64,000 nucleotides of DNA from Diprion similis (Eukaryota > Arthropoda > Insecta > Hymenoptera > Diprionidae): contig NC_060112.1 of the NCBI RefSeq assembly GCF_021155765.1, forward strand, positions 2,046,001 to 2,110,000. The letters are read 5' to 3'. Position 1 is the stretch's first letter, and each line of letters starts with the position of its first letter. The notes beneath the pieces were generated by a model, which did no database searches, had not been told where the DNA came from, and saw only the letters and a program-made list of their open reading frames with translations. Below are positions 13,333 through 25,639 of the stretch, piece after piece. The position numbers and the translations under genes are program-made.

Positions 13333-16300
13333 CTGGACGCCCAGGAACTCGGAAAACACAAGAAGAAGAGCGTACGACCAACAGCAGAGAAATTACGACG
13401 CCAAAACCAGCACCAAAAAAATGGTGAAAATGCGTCTTTCGTTTTTCGGCTATAACTTTTGATCCGTTGCTCGCTGCGCATTCGGACTGCGCTCAATCGA
13501 TTTCTCTCGCAAACTTACGTAGGAATAGTGCCTGAAAGAATTTATTGCAGCACTTTTCAGAATCGTCGAAATTTTCGCAAAAAATCCAAAGGGGTTAGCC
13601 TTACTTCTTTGGTCATTTTTGGAGTCGAGAAGTTTTCGTCTCCGAATCGATTCGTATGACCCTTTCTAGATTATTTGGACGCCCAGGAACTCAGAAAACA
13701 CGAGAAAAAGAGCGTAGGACCAGCAGCAGAGGAATTACGACGCCAAAACCAGCAACAAAAAAATGGTGAAAATGCGTCTTTCGTTTTTCGGCTGTAACTT
13801 TTGATCCGTTGCTCGCTGCGCATTCGGACAGCGCTCAATCGATTTCTCTCGCAAAATTACGTAGGAATAGTGCCTGAAAGAATTTATTGCAGCACTTTTC
13901 AGAATCGTTGAAATTTTCGCAAAAAATCCAAAGGGGTTAGCCTTACTTTTTTGGTCATTTTTGGAGCCGAGAACTTTTCGCCTCGGAATCGATTTGTATG
14001 ACCCTTTTTAGATTATTTGGACGCCCAGGATTTCAGAAAACACAAAAAAAAGAGCGTAGGACCAACAGCAGAGGAATTACGACGCCAAAACCAGCAGCAA
14101 AGAAATGGTGAAAATGCGTCTTTCGTTTTTCGGCTGTAACTTTTGATCCGTTGTCCGCTGCGCATTCGGACAGCGCTCAATCGATTTCTCTCGCAAAATT
14201 ACGTAGGAATAGTGCCTGAAAGACTTCATTGCAGCACTTTTCAGAATCGTCGAAATTTTCGCAAAAAATCCAAAGGGGTTAGCCTTACTTTTTTGGTCAT
14301 TTTTGGAGCCGAGAAGTTTTCGTCTCGGAATCGATTTGTATGACCCTTTCCAGATTATTTGGACACCCAGGAACTAAGAAAACACAAGAAAAAGAGCGTA
14401 GGACCAACAGCAGAGAAATGACAACGCCAAAACCAGCAGCAAAAAAATGGTGAAAATGCGTCTTTCGTTTTGCGGCTGTAACTTTTGATCCGTTGCTCGC
14501 TGCGCATTCGGACAGCGCTCAATCGATTTCTCTCGCAAAATTACGTAGGAATAGTGCCTGAAGGAATTTATTGCAGCACTTTTCAGAATCGTTGAAATTT
14601 TCGCAAAAAATCCAAAGGGGTTAGCCTTACTTTTTTGGTCATTTTTGGAGACGAGAAGTTTTCGTCTCGGAATCGATTTGTATGACCCTTTCTCGATTAT
14701 TTGGACGCCCAGGAACTCGGAAAACACAAGAAGAAGAGCGTAGGACCGACAGCAGAGAAATTACGACGCCAAAACCAGCAGCAAAAAAATGGTGAAAATG
14801 CGTCTTTCGTATTCCGGCTGTTACTTTTGATCCGTTGCTCGCTGCGCATTCGGACTGCGCTCAATCGATTTCTCTCGCAAAATTACGTAGGAATAGTGCC
14901 TGAAAGAATTTATTGCAGCACTTTTCAGAATCGTCGAAATTTTCGCAAAAAATCCAAAGGGGTTAGCCTTACTTTTTTGGTCATTTTTGGAGTCGAGAAG
15001 TTTTCGTCTCCGAATCGATTTGTATGACCCTTTCTAGATTATTTGGACGCCCAGGAACTCAGAAAACACAAGAAAAAGAGCGTAGGACCAGCAGCAGAGG
15101 AATTACGACGCCAAAACCAGCAACAAAAAAATGGTGAAAATGCGTCTTTCGTTTTTCGGCTGTAACTTTTGATCCGTTGCTCGCTGCGCATTCGGACAGC
15201 GCTCAATCGATTTCTCTCGCAAAATTACGTAGGAATAGTGCCTGAAAGAATTTATTGCAGCACTTTTCAGAATCGTTGAAATTTTCGCAAAAAATCCAAA
15301 GGGGTTAGCCTTACTTTTTTGGTCATTTTTGGAGCCGAGAACTTTCCGTCTCGGAATCGATTTGTATAACCCTTTCTAGATTATTTGGACGCCCAGGAAC
15401 TCAGAAAACACAAAAAAAAAGAGCGTAGGACCAACAGCAGAGGAATTACGACGCCAAAACCAGCAGCAAAAAAATGGTGAAAATGCGTCTTTCGTTTTTC
15501 GGCTGTAACTTTTGATCCGTTGCTCGCTGGGCATTCGGACAGCGCTCAATCGATTTCTCTCGCAAAATTACGTAGGAATAGTGCCTGAAAGAATTTATTG
15601 CAGCACTTTTCAGAATCGTTGAAATTTTCGCAAAAAATCCAAAGGGGTTAGCCTTACTTTTTTGGTCATTTTTGGAGCCGAGAACTTTTCGTCTCGGAAT
15701 CGATTTGTATGACCCTTTCTAGATTATCTGGACGCCCAGGAACTCGGAAAACACAAGAAGAAGAGCGTACGACCAACAGCAGAGAAATTACGACGCCAAC
15801 CCAGCAGCAAAAAAATGGTGAAAATTCATCTTCCGTTTTTCGGCTGTAACTTTTGATCCGTTGCTCGCTGCGCATTCGGACTGCGCTCAATCGATTTCTC
15901 TCGCAAAATTACGTAGGAATAGTGCCTGAAAGAATTTATTGCAGCACTTTTCAGAATCGTTGAAATATTCGCAAAAAATCCAAAGGGGTTAGCCTTACTT
16001 TTTTGGTCATTTTTGGAGCCGAGAACTGTTCGTCTCGGAATCGATTTGTATGACCCTTTCTAGATTATTTGGACGCCCAGGAACTCGGAAAACACAAGAA
16101 GAAGAGCGTAGGACCGACAGCAGAGAAATTACGACGCCAAAACCAGCAGCAAAAAAATGGTGAAAATTCATCTTTCGTTTTTCGGCTGTAACTTTTGATC
16201 CGTTGCTCGCTGCGCATTCGGACTGCGCTCAATCGATTTCTCTCGCAAAATTACGTAGGAATAGTGCCTGAAAGAATTTATTGCAGCACTTTTCAGAATC

Positions 16301-18117
16301 GTCGAAATTTTCGCAAAGATCCAAAGGGGTTAGCCTTACTTCATTGGTCATTTTTGGAGCCGAGAAGTTTTCGTCCCCGAATGGATTTGTATGACCCTTT
16401 CTAGATTATTTGGACGCCCAGGAACTCAGAAAACACAAGAAAAAGAGCGTAGGACCAGCAGCAGAGGAATTACGACGCCAAAACCAGCAACAAAAAAATG
16501 GTGAAAATGCGTCTTTCGTTTTTCGGCTGTAACTTTTGATCCGTTGCTCGCTGCGCATTCGGACAGCGCTCAATCGATTTCTCTCGCAAAATTACGTAGG
16601 AATAGTGCCTGAAAGAATTTATTGCAGCACTTTTCAGAATCGTTGAAATTTTCGCAAAAAATCCAAAGGGGTTAGCCTTACTTCTTTGGTCATTTTTGGA
16701 GTCGAGAAGTTTTCGTCTCCGAATCGATTCGTATGACCCTTTCTAGATTATTTGGACGCCCAGGAACTCAGAAAACACGAGAAAAAGAGCGTACGACCAA
16801 CAGCAGAGAAATTACGACGCCAACCCAGCAGCAAAAAAATGGTGAAAATTCATCTTCCGTTTTTCGGCTGTAACTTTTGATCCGTTGCTCGCTGCGCATT
16901 CGGACTGCGCTCAATCGATTTCTCTCGCAAAATTACGTAGGAATAGTGCCTGAAAGAATTTATTGCAGCACTTTTCAGAATCGTTGAAATATTCGCAAAA
17001 AATCCAAAGGGGTTAGCCTTACTTTTTTGGTCATTTTTGGAGCCGAGAACTGTTCGTCTCGGAATCGATTTGTATGACCCTTTCTAGATTATTTGGACGC
17101 CCAGGAACTCGGAAAACACAAGAAGAAGAGCGTAGGACCGACAGCAGAGAAATTACGACGCCAAAACCAGCAGCAAAAAAATGGTGAAAATTCATCTTTC
17201 GTTTTTCGGCTGTAACTTTTGATCCGTTGCTCGCTGCGCATTCGGACTGCGCTCAATCGATTTCTCTCGCAAAATTACGTAGGAATAGTGCCTGAAAGAA
17301 TTTATTGCAGCACTTTTCAGAATCGTCGAAATTTTCGCAAAGATCCAAAGGGGTTAGCCTTACTTCATTGGTCATTTTTGGAGCCGAGAAGTTTTCGTCC
17401 CCGAATCGATTTGTATGACCCTTTCTAGATTATTTGGACGCCCAGGAACTCAGAAAACACAAGAAAAAGAGCGTAGGACCAGCAGCAGAGGAATTACGAC
17501 GCCAAAACCAGCAACAAAAAAATGGTGAAAATGCGTCTTTCGTTTTTCGGCTGTAACTTTTGATCCGTTGCTCGCTGCGCATTCGGACAGCGCTCAATCG
17601 ATTTCTCTCGCAAAATTACGTAGGAATAGTGCCTGAAAGAATTTATTGCAGCACTTTTCAGAATCGTTGAAATTTTCGCAAAAAATCCAAAGGGGTTAGC
17701 CTTACTTCTTTGGTCATTTTTGGAGTCGAGAAGTTTTCGTCTCCGAATCGATTCGTATGACCCTTTCTAGATTATTTGGACGCCCAGGAACTCAGAAAAC
17801 ACGAGAAAAAGAGCGTAGGACCAGCAGCAGAGGAATTACGACGCCAAAACCAGCAACAAAAAAATGGTGAAAATGCGTCTTTCGTTTTTCGGCTGTAACT
17901 TTTGATCCGTTGCTCGCTGCGCATTCGGACAGCGCTTAATCGATTTCTCTCGCAAAATTACGTAGGAATAGTGCCTGAAAGAATTTATTGCAGCACTTTT
18001 CAGAATCGTTGAAATTTTCGCAAAAAATCCAAAGGGGTTAGCCTTACTTTTTTGGTCATTTTTGGAGCCGAGAACTTTTCGTCTCGGAATCGATTTGTAT
18101 GACCCTTTCTAGATTAT
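13333..18117 (+). repeat. Higher-order repeat A, copy 3 (14 monomers, 4,785 bp)
   Basis: It follows copy 1 at an offset of 6,495-6,496 over most of its length. The GGACACCCAGGAACTAAG unit is at 14,359 and the unit with CGCCAACCCAGCAGC is at about 15,728. It differs from copy 1 around 16,752, where a hybrid unit marks a three-unit (1,024 bp) tandem duplication. Confidence 0.78.
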
Positions 18118-21100
18118 CTGGACGCCCAGGAACTCGGAAAACACAAGAAGAAGAGCGTACGACCAACAGCAGAGAAATTACGACGCCAAAACCAGCACCA
18201 AAAAAATGGTGAAAATGCGTCTTTCGTTTTTCGGCTATAACTTTTGATCCGTTGCTCGCTGCGCATTCGGACTGCGCTCAATCGATTTCTCTCGCAAACT
18301 TACGTAGGAATAGTGCCTGAAAGAATTTATTGCAGCACTTTTCAGAATCGTCGAAATTTTCGCAAAAAATCCAAAGGGGTTAGCCTTACTTCTTTGGTCA
18401 TTTTTGGAGTCGAGAAGTTTTCGTCTCCGAATCGATTCGTATGACCCTTTCTAGATTATTTGGACGCCCAGGAACTCAGAAAACACGAGAAAAAGAGCGT
18501 AGGACCAGCAGCAGAGGAATTACGACGCCAAAACCAGCAACAAAAAAATGGTGAAAATGCGTCTTTCGTTTTTCGGCTGTAACTTTTGATCCGTTGCTCG
18601 CTGCGCATTCGGACAGCGCTCAATCGATTTCTCTCGCAAAATTACGTAGGAATAGTGCCTGAAAGAATTTATTGCAGCACTTTTCAGAATCGTTGAAATT
18701 TTCGCAAAAAATCCAAAGGGGTTAGCCTTACTTTTTTGGTCATTTTTGGAGCCGAGAACTTTTCGCCTCGGAATCGATTTGTATGACCCTTTTTAGATTA
18801 TTTGGACGCCCAGGATTTCAGAAAACACAAAAAAAAGAGCGTAGGACCAACAGCAGAGGAATTACGACGCCAAAACCAGCAGCAAAGAAATGGTGAAAAT
18901 GCGTCTTTCGTTTTTCGGCTGTAACTTTTGATCCGTTGTCCGCTGCGCATTCGGACAGCGCTCAATCGATTTCTCTCGCAAAATTACGTAGGAATAGTGC
19001 CTGAAAGACTTCATTGCAGCACTTTTCAGAATCGTCGAAATTTTCGCAAAAAATCCAAAGGGGTTAGCCTTACTTTTTTGGTCATTTTTGGAGCCGAGAA
19101 GTTTTCGTCTCGGAATCGATTTGTATGACCCTTTCCAGATTATTTGGACACCCAGGAACTAAGAAAACACAAGAAAAAGAGCGTAGGACCAACAGCAGAG
19201 AAATGACAACGCCAAAACCAGCAGCAAAAAAATGGTGAAAATGCGTCTTTCGTTTTGCGGCTGTAACTTTTGATCCGTTGCTCGCTGCGCATTCGGACAG
19301 CGCTCAATCGATTTCTCTCGCAAAATTACGTAGGAATAGTGCCTGAAGGAATTTATTGCAGCACTTTTCAGAATCGTTGAAATTTTCGCAAAAAATCCAA
19401 AGGGGTTAGCCTTACTTTTTTGGTCATTTTTGGAGACGAGAAGTTTTCGTCTCGGAATCGATTTGTATGACCCTTTCTCGATTATTTGGACGCCCAGGAA
19501 CTCGGAAAACACAAGAAGAAGAGCGTAGGACCGACAGCAGAGAAATTACGACGCCAAAACCAGCAGCAAAAAAATGGTGAAAATGCGTCTTTCGTATTCC
19601 GGCTGTTACTTTTGATCCGTTGCTCGCTGCGCATTCGGACTGCGCTCAATCGATTTCTCTCGCAAAATTACGTAGGAATAGTGCCTGAAAGAATTTATTG
19701 CAGCACTTTTCAGAATCGTCGAAATTTTCGCAAAAAATCCAAAGGGGTTAGCCTTACTTTTTTGGTCATTTTGGAGTCGAGAAGTTTTCGTCTCCGAATC
19801 GATTTGTATGACCCTTTCTAGATTATTTGGACGCCCAGGAACTCAGAAAACACAAGAAAAAGAGCGTAGGACCAGCAGCAGAGGAATTACGACGCCAAAA
19901 CCAGCAACAAAAAAATGGTGAAAATGCGTCTTTCGTTTTTCGGCTGTAACTTTTGATCCGTTGCTCGCTGCGCATTCGGACAGCGCTCAATCGATTTCTC
20001 TCGCAAAATTACGTAGGAATAGTGCCTGAAAGAATTTATTGCAGCACTTTTCAGAATCGTTGAAATTTTCGCAAAAAATCCAAAGGGGTTAGCCTTACTT
20101 TTTTGGTCATTTTTGGAGCCGAGAACTTTCCGTCTCGGAATCGATTTGTATAACCCTTTCTAGATTATTTGGACGCCCAGGAACTCAGAAAACACAAAAA
20201 AAAGAGCGTAGGACCAACAGCAGAGGAATTACGACGCCAAAACCAGCAGCAAAAAAATGGTGAAAATGCGTCTTTCGTTTTTCGGCTGTAACTTTTGATC
20301 CGTTGCTCGCTGGGCATTCGGACAGCGCTCAATCGATTTCTCTCGCAAAATTACGTAGGAATAGTGCCTGAAAGAATTTATTGCAGCACTTTTCAGAATC
20401 GTTGAAATTTTCGCAAAAAATCCAAAGGGGTTAGCCTTACTTTTTTGGTCATTTTTGGAGCCGAGAAGTTTTCGTCCCCGAATCGATTTGTATGACCCTT
20501 TCTAGATTATTTGGACGCCCAGGAACTCAGAAAACACAAGAAAAAGAGCGTAGGACCAGCAGCAGAGGAATTACGACGCCAAAACCAGCAACAAAAAAAT
20601 GGTGAAAATGCGTCTTTCGTTTTTCGGCTGTAACTTTTGATCCGTTGCTCGCTGCGCATTCGGACAGCGCTCAATCGATTTCTCTCGCAAAATTACGTAG
20701 GAATAGTGCCTGAAAGAATTTATTGCAGCACTTTTCAGAATCGTTGAAATTTTCGCAAAAAATCCAAAGGGGTTAGCCTTACTTTTTTGGTCATTTTTGG
20801 AGCCGAGAACTTTCCGTCTCGGAATCGATTTGTATAACCCTTTCTAGATTATTTGGACGCCCAGGAACTCAGAAAACACAAAAAAAAGAGCGTAGGACCA
20901 ACAGCAGAGGAATTACGACGCCAAAACCAGCAGCAAAGAAATGGTGAAAATGCGTCTTTCGTTTTTCGGCTGTAACTTTTGATCCGTTGTCCGCTGCGCA
21001 TTCGGACAGCGCTCAATCGATTTCTCTCGCAAAATTACGTAGGAATAGTGCCTGAAAGACTTCATTGCAGCACTTTTCAGAATCGTCGAAATTTTCGCAA

Positions 21101-21536
21101 AAAATCCAAAGGGGTTAGCCTTACTTTTTTGGTCATTTTTGGAGCCGAGAAGTTTTCGTCTCGGAATCGATTTGTATGACCCTTTCCAGATTATTTGGAC
21201 ACCCAGGAACTAAGAAAACACAAGAAAAAGAGCGTAGGACCAACAGCAGAGAAATGACAACGCCAAAACCAGCAGCAAAAAAATGGTGAAAATGCGTCTT
21301 TCGTTTTGCGGCTGTAACTTTTGATCCGTTGCTCGCTGCGCATTCGGACAGCGCTCAATCGATTTCTCTCGCAAAATTACGTAGGAATAGTGCCTGAAGG
21401 AATTTATTGCAGCACTTTTCAGAATCGTTGAAATTTTCGCAAAAAATCCAAAGGGGTTAGCCTTACTTCATTGGTCATTTTTGGAGCCGAGAAGTTTTCG
21501 TCCCCGAATCGATTTGTATGACCCTTTCTAGATTAT
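18118..21536 (+). repeat. Higher-order repeat A, partial copy 4 (10 monomers)
   Basis: It follows copy 3 at an offset of 4,785 as far as about 20,460. From there hybrid units (starting at 20,169 and 21,195) lead into the repeat-B type. The TTGTCCGCTGCGC unit and the GGACACCCAGGAACTAAG unit occur a second time at 20.9-21.2 kb, 2,051 bases after their first occurrence in this copy. Confidence 0.72.
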
Positions 21537-24500
21537 TTGGACGCCCAGGAACTCAGAAAACACAAGAAAAAGAGCGTAGGACCAGCAGCAGAGGAATTAC
21601 GACGCCAAAACCAGCAACAAAAAAATGGTGAAAATGCGTCTTTCGTTTTTCGGCTGTAACTTTTGATCCGTTGCTCGCTGCGCATTCGGACAGCGCTCAA
21701 TCGATTTCTCTCGCAAAATTACGTAGGAATAGTGCCTGAAAGGATTTATTGCAGCACTTTTCAGAATCGTCGAAATTTTCGCAAAAAATCCAAAGGGGTT
21801 AGCCTTACTTTTTTGGTCATTTTTGGAGCCGAGAAGTTTTCGTCTCTGAATCGATTTGTATGACCCTTTCTAGATTATTTGGACGCCCAGGAACTCAGAA
21901 AACACAAGAAAAAGAGCGTAGGACCAGCAGCAGAGGAATTACGACGCCAAAACCAGCAACAAAAAAATGGTGAAAATGCGTCTTTCGTTTTTCGGCTGTA
22001 ACTTTTGATTCGTTGCTCGCTGCGCATTCGGACTGCGCTCAATCGATTCCTCTCGCAAAATTACGTAGGAATAGTGCCTGAAAAAATTTTTTGCAGCACT
22101 TTTCAGAATCGTCGAAATTTTCGCAAAAAATCCAAAGGGGTTAGCCTTACTTTTTTGGTCATTTTTGGAGTCGAGAAGTTTTCGTCTCCGAATCGATTTG
22201 TATGACCCTTTCTAGATTATCTGGACGCCCAGGAACTCGGAAAACACAAGAAGAAGAGCGTAGGACCGACAGCAGAGAAATTACGACGCCAAAACCAGCA
22301 CCAAAAAAATGGTGAAAATGCGTCTTTCGTATTCCGGCTGTTACTTTTGATCCGTTGCTCGCTGCGGATTCGGACAGCGCTCAATCGATTTCTCTCGCAA
22401 AATTACGTAGGAATAGTGCCTGAAAGAATTTATTGCAGCACTTTTCAGAATCGTTGAAATTTTCGCAAAAAATCCAAAGGGGTTAGCCTTACTTTTTTGG
22501 TCATTTTTGGAGCCGAGAACTTTCCGTCTCGGAATCGATTTGTATAACCCTTTCTAGATTATTTGGACGCCCAGGAACTCAGAAAACACAAAAAAAAGAG
22601 CGTAGGACCAACAGCAGAGGAATTACGACGCCAAAACCAGCAGCAAAAAAATGGTGAAAATGCGTCTTTCGTTTTTCGGCTGTAACTTTTGATCCGTTGC
22701 TCGCTGGGCATTCGGACAGCGCTCAATCGATTTCTCTCGCAAAATTACGTAGGAATAGTGCCTGAAAGAATTTATTGCAGCACTTTTCAGAATCGTTGAA
22801 ATTTTCGCAAAAAATCCAAAGGGGTTAGCCTTACTTTTTTGGTCATTTTTGGAGCCGAGAACTTTTCGTCTCGGAATCGATTTGTATGACCCTTTCTAGA
22901 TTATTTGGACGCCCAGGAACTCAGAAAACACAAGAAAAAGAGCGTAGGACCAGCAGCAGAGGAATTACGACGCCAAAACCAGCAACAAAAAAATGGTGAA
23001 AATGCGTCTTTCGTTTTTCGGCTGTAACTTTTGATCCGTTGCTCGCTGCGCATTCGGACAGCGCTCAATCGATTTCTCTCGCAAAATTACGTAGGAATAG
23101 TGCCTGAAAGAATTTATTGCAGCACTTTTCAGAATCATTGAAATTTTCGCAAAAAATCCAAAGGGGTTAGCCTTACTTTTTGGTCATTTTTGAAGCTGAG
23201 AACTTTTTGTCTCGGAATCGATTTGTATGACCCTTTCTAGATTATCTGGACGCCCAGGAACTCGGAAAACACAAGAAGAAGAGCGTACGACCAACAGCAG
23301 AGAAATTACGACGCCAAAACCAGCACCAAAACAATGGTGAAAATGCGTCTTTCGTTTTTCGGCTGTAACTTTTGATCCGTTGCTCGCTGCGCATTCGGAC
23401 TGCGCTCAATCGATTTCTCTCGCAAAATTAGGTAGGAATAGTGCCTGAAAGAATTTATTGCAGCACTTTTCAGAATCGTCGAAATTTTCGCAAAAAATCC
23501 AAAGGGGTTAGCCTTACTTCATTGGTCATTTTTGGAGCCGAGAAGTTTTCGTCCCCGAATCGATTTGTATGACCCTTTCTAGATTATTTGGACGCCCAGG
23601 AACTCAGAAAACACAAGAAAAAGAGCGTAGGACCAGCAGCAGAGGAATTACGACGCCAAAACCAGCAACAAAAAAATGGTGAAAATGCGTCTTTCGTTTT
23701 TCGGCTGTAACTTTTGATCCGTTGCTCGCTGCGCATTCGGACAGCGCTCAATCGATTTCTCTCGCAAAATTACGTAGGAATAGTGCCTGAAAGAATTTAT
23801 TGCAGCACTTTTCAGAATCGTCGAAATTTTCGCAAAAAATCCAAAGGGGTTAGCCTTACTTTTTTGGTCATTTTTGGAGCCGAGAAGTTTTCGTCCCCGA
23901 ATCGATTTGTATGACCCTTTCTAGATTATTTGGACGCCCAGGAACTCAGAAAACACAAGAAAAAGAGCGTAGGACCAGCAGCAGAGGAATTACGACGCCA
24001 AAACCAGCAACAAAAAAATGGTGAAAATGCGTCTTTCGTTTTTCGGCTGTAACTTTTGATCCGTTGCTCGCTGCGCATTCGGACAGCGCTCAATCGATTT
24101 CTCTCGCAAAATTACGTAGGAATAGTGCCTGAAAGAATTTATTGCAGCACTTTTCAGAATCGTCGAAATTTTCGCAAAAAATCCAAAGGGGTTAGCCTTA
24201 CTTTTTTGGTCATTTTTGGAGCCGAGAAGTTTTCGTCCCCGAATCGATTTGTATGACCCTTTCTAGATTATTTGGACGCCCAGGAACTCAGAAAACACAA
24301 GAAAAAGAGCGTAGGACCAGCAGCAGAGGAATTACGACGCCAAAACCAGCAACAAAAAAATGGTGAAAATGCGTCTTTCGTTTTTCGGCTGTAACTTTTG
24401 ATCCGTTGCTCGCTGCGCATTCGGACAGCGCTCAATCGATTTCTCTCGCAAAATTACGTAGGAATAGTGCCTGAAAGAATTTATTGCAGCACTTTTCAGA

Positions 24501-25639
24501 ATCGTTGAAATTTTCGCAAAAAATCCAAAGGGGTTAGCCTTACTTTTTTGGTCATTTTTGGAGCCGAGAACTTTCCGTCTCGGAATCGATTTGTATAACC
24601 CTTTCTAGATTATTTGGACGCCCAGGAACTCAGAAAACACAAAAAAAAGAGCGTAGGACCATCAGCAGAGGAATTACGACGCCAAAACCAGCAGCAAAAA
24701 AATGGTGAAAATGCGTCTTTCGTTTTTCGGCTGTAACTTTTGATCCGTTGCTCGCTGGGCATTCGGACAGCGCTCAATCGATTTCTCTCGCAAAATTACG
24801 TAGGAATAGTGCCTGAAAGAATTTATTGCAGCACTTTTCAGAATCGTTGAAATATTCGCAAAAAATCCAAAGGGGTTAGCCTTACTTTTTTGGTCATTTT
24901 TGGAGCCGAGAACTGTTCGTCTCGGAATCGATTTGTATGACCCTTTCTAGATTATTTGGACGCCCAGGAACTCGGAAAACACAAGAAGAAGAGCGTAGGA
25001 CCGACAGCAGAGAAATTACGACGCCAAAACCAGCAGCAAAAAAATGGTGAAAATTCATCTTTCGTTTTTCGGCTGTAACTTTTGATCCGTTGCTCGCTGC
25101 GCATTCGGACTGCGCTCAATCGATTTCTCTCGCAAAATTACGTAGGAATAGTGCCTGAAAGAATTTATTGCAGCACTTTTCAGAATCGTCGAAATTTTCG
25201 CAAAAAATCCAAAGGGGTTAGCCCTACTTTTTTGGTCATTTTTGGAGCCGAGAAGTTTTCGTCTCCGAATCGATTTGTATGACCCTTTCTAGATTATTTG
25301 GACGCCCAGGAATTCAGAAAACACAAGAAAAAGAGCGTAGGACCAGCAGCAGAAGAATTACGACGCCAATACCAGCAACAAAAAAATGGTGAAAATGCGT
25401 CTTTCGTTCTTCGGCTGTAACTTTCGATCCGTTGCTCGCTGCGCATTCGGACAGCGCTCAAACGATTTCTCTCGCAAAATTACGTAGGAATAGTGCCTGA
25501 AAGAATTTATTGCAGCACTTTTCAGAATCGTTGAAATTTTCGCAAAAAATCCAAAGGGGTTAGCCTTACTTCATTGGTCATTTTTGGAGCCGAGAAGTTT
25601 TCGTCCCCGAATCGATTTGTATGACCCTTTCTAGATTAT
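21537..25639 (+). repeat. Higher-order repeat B, copy 1 (12 monomers, 4,103 bp)
   Basis: The ordered signature units are: one with GTCTCTGAATCG; one with TTTTGATTCGTTGC and GAAAAAATTTTTTGC; a CTGGACG unit with GTATTCCGGCTGTTAC and CTGCGGATTC; a unit with CAGAATCATTG and TTTTGAAGCTGAG; and a unit with CACCAAAACAATGG and AATTAGGTAGG. The set restarts at 25,640, 30,769 and 34,872. Confidence 0.82.
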
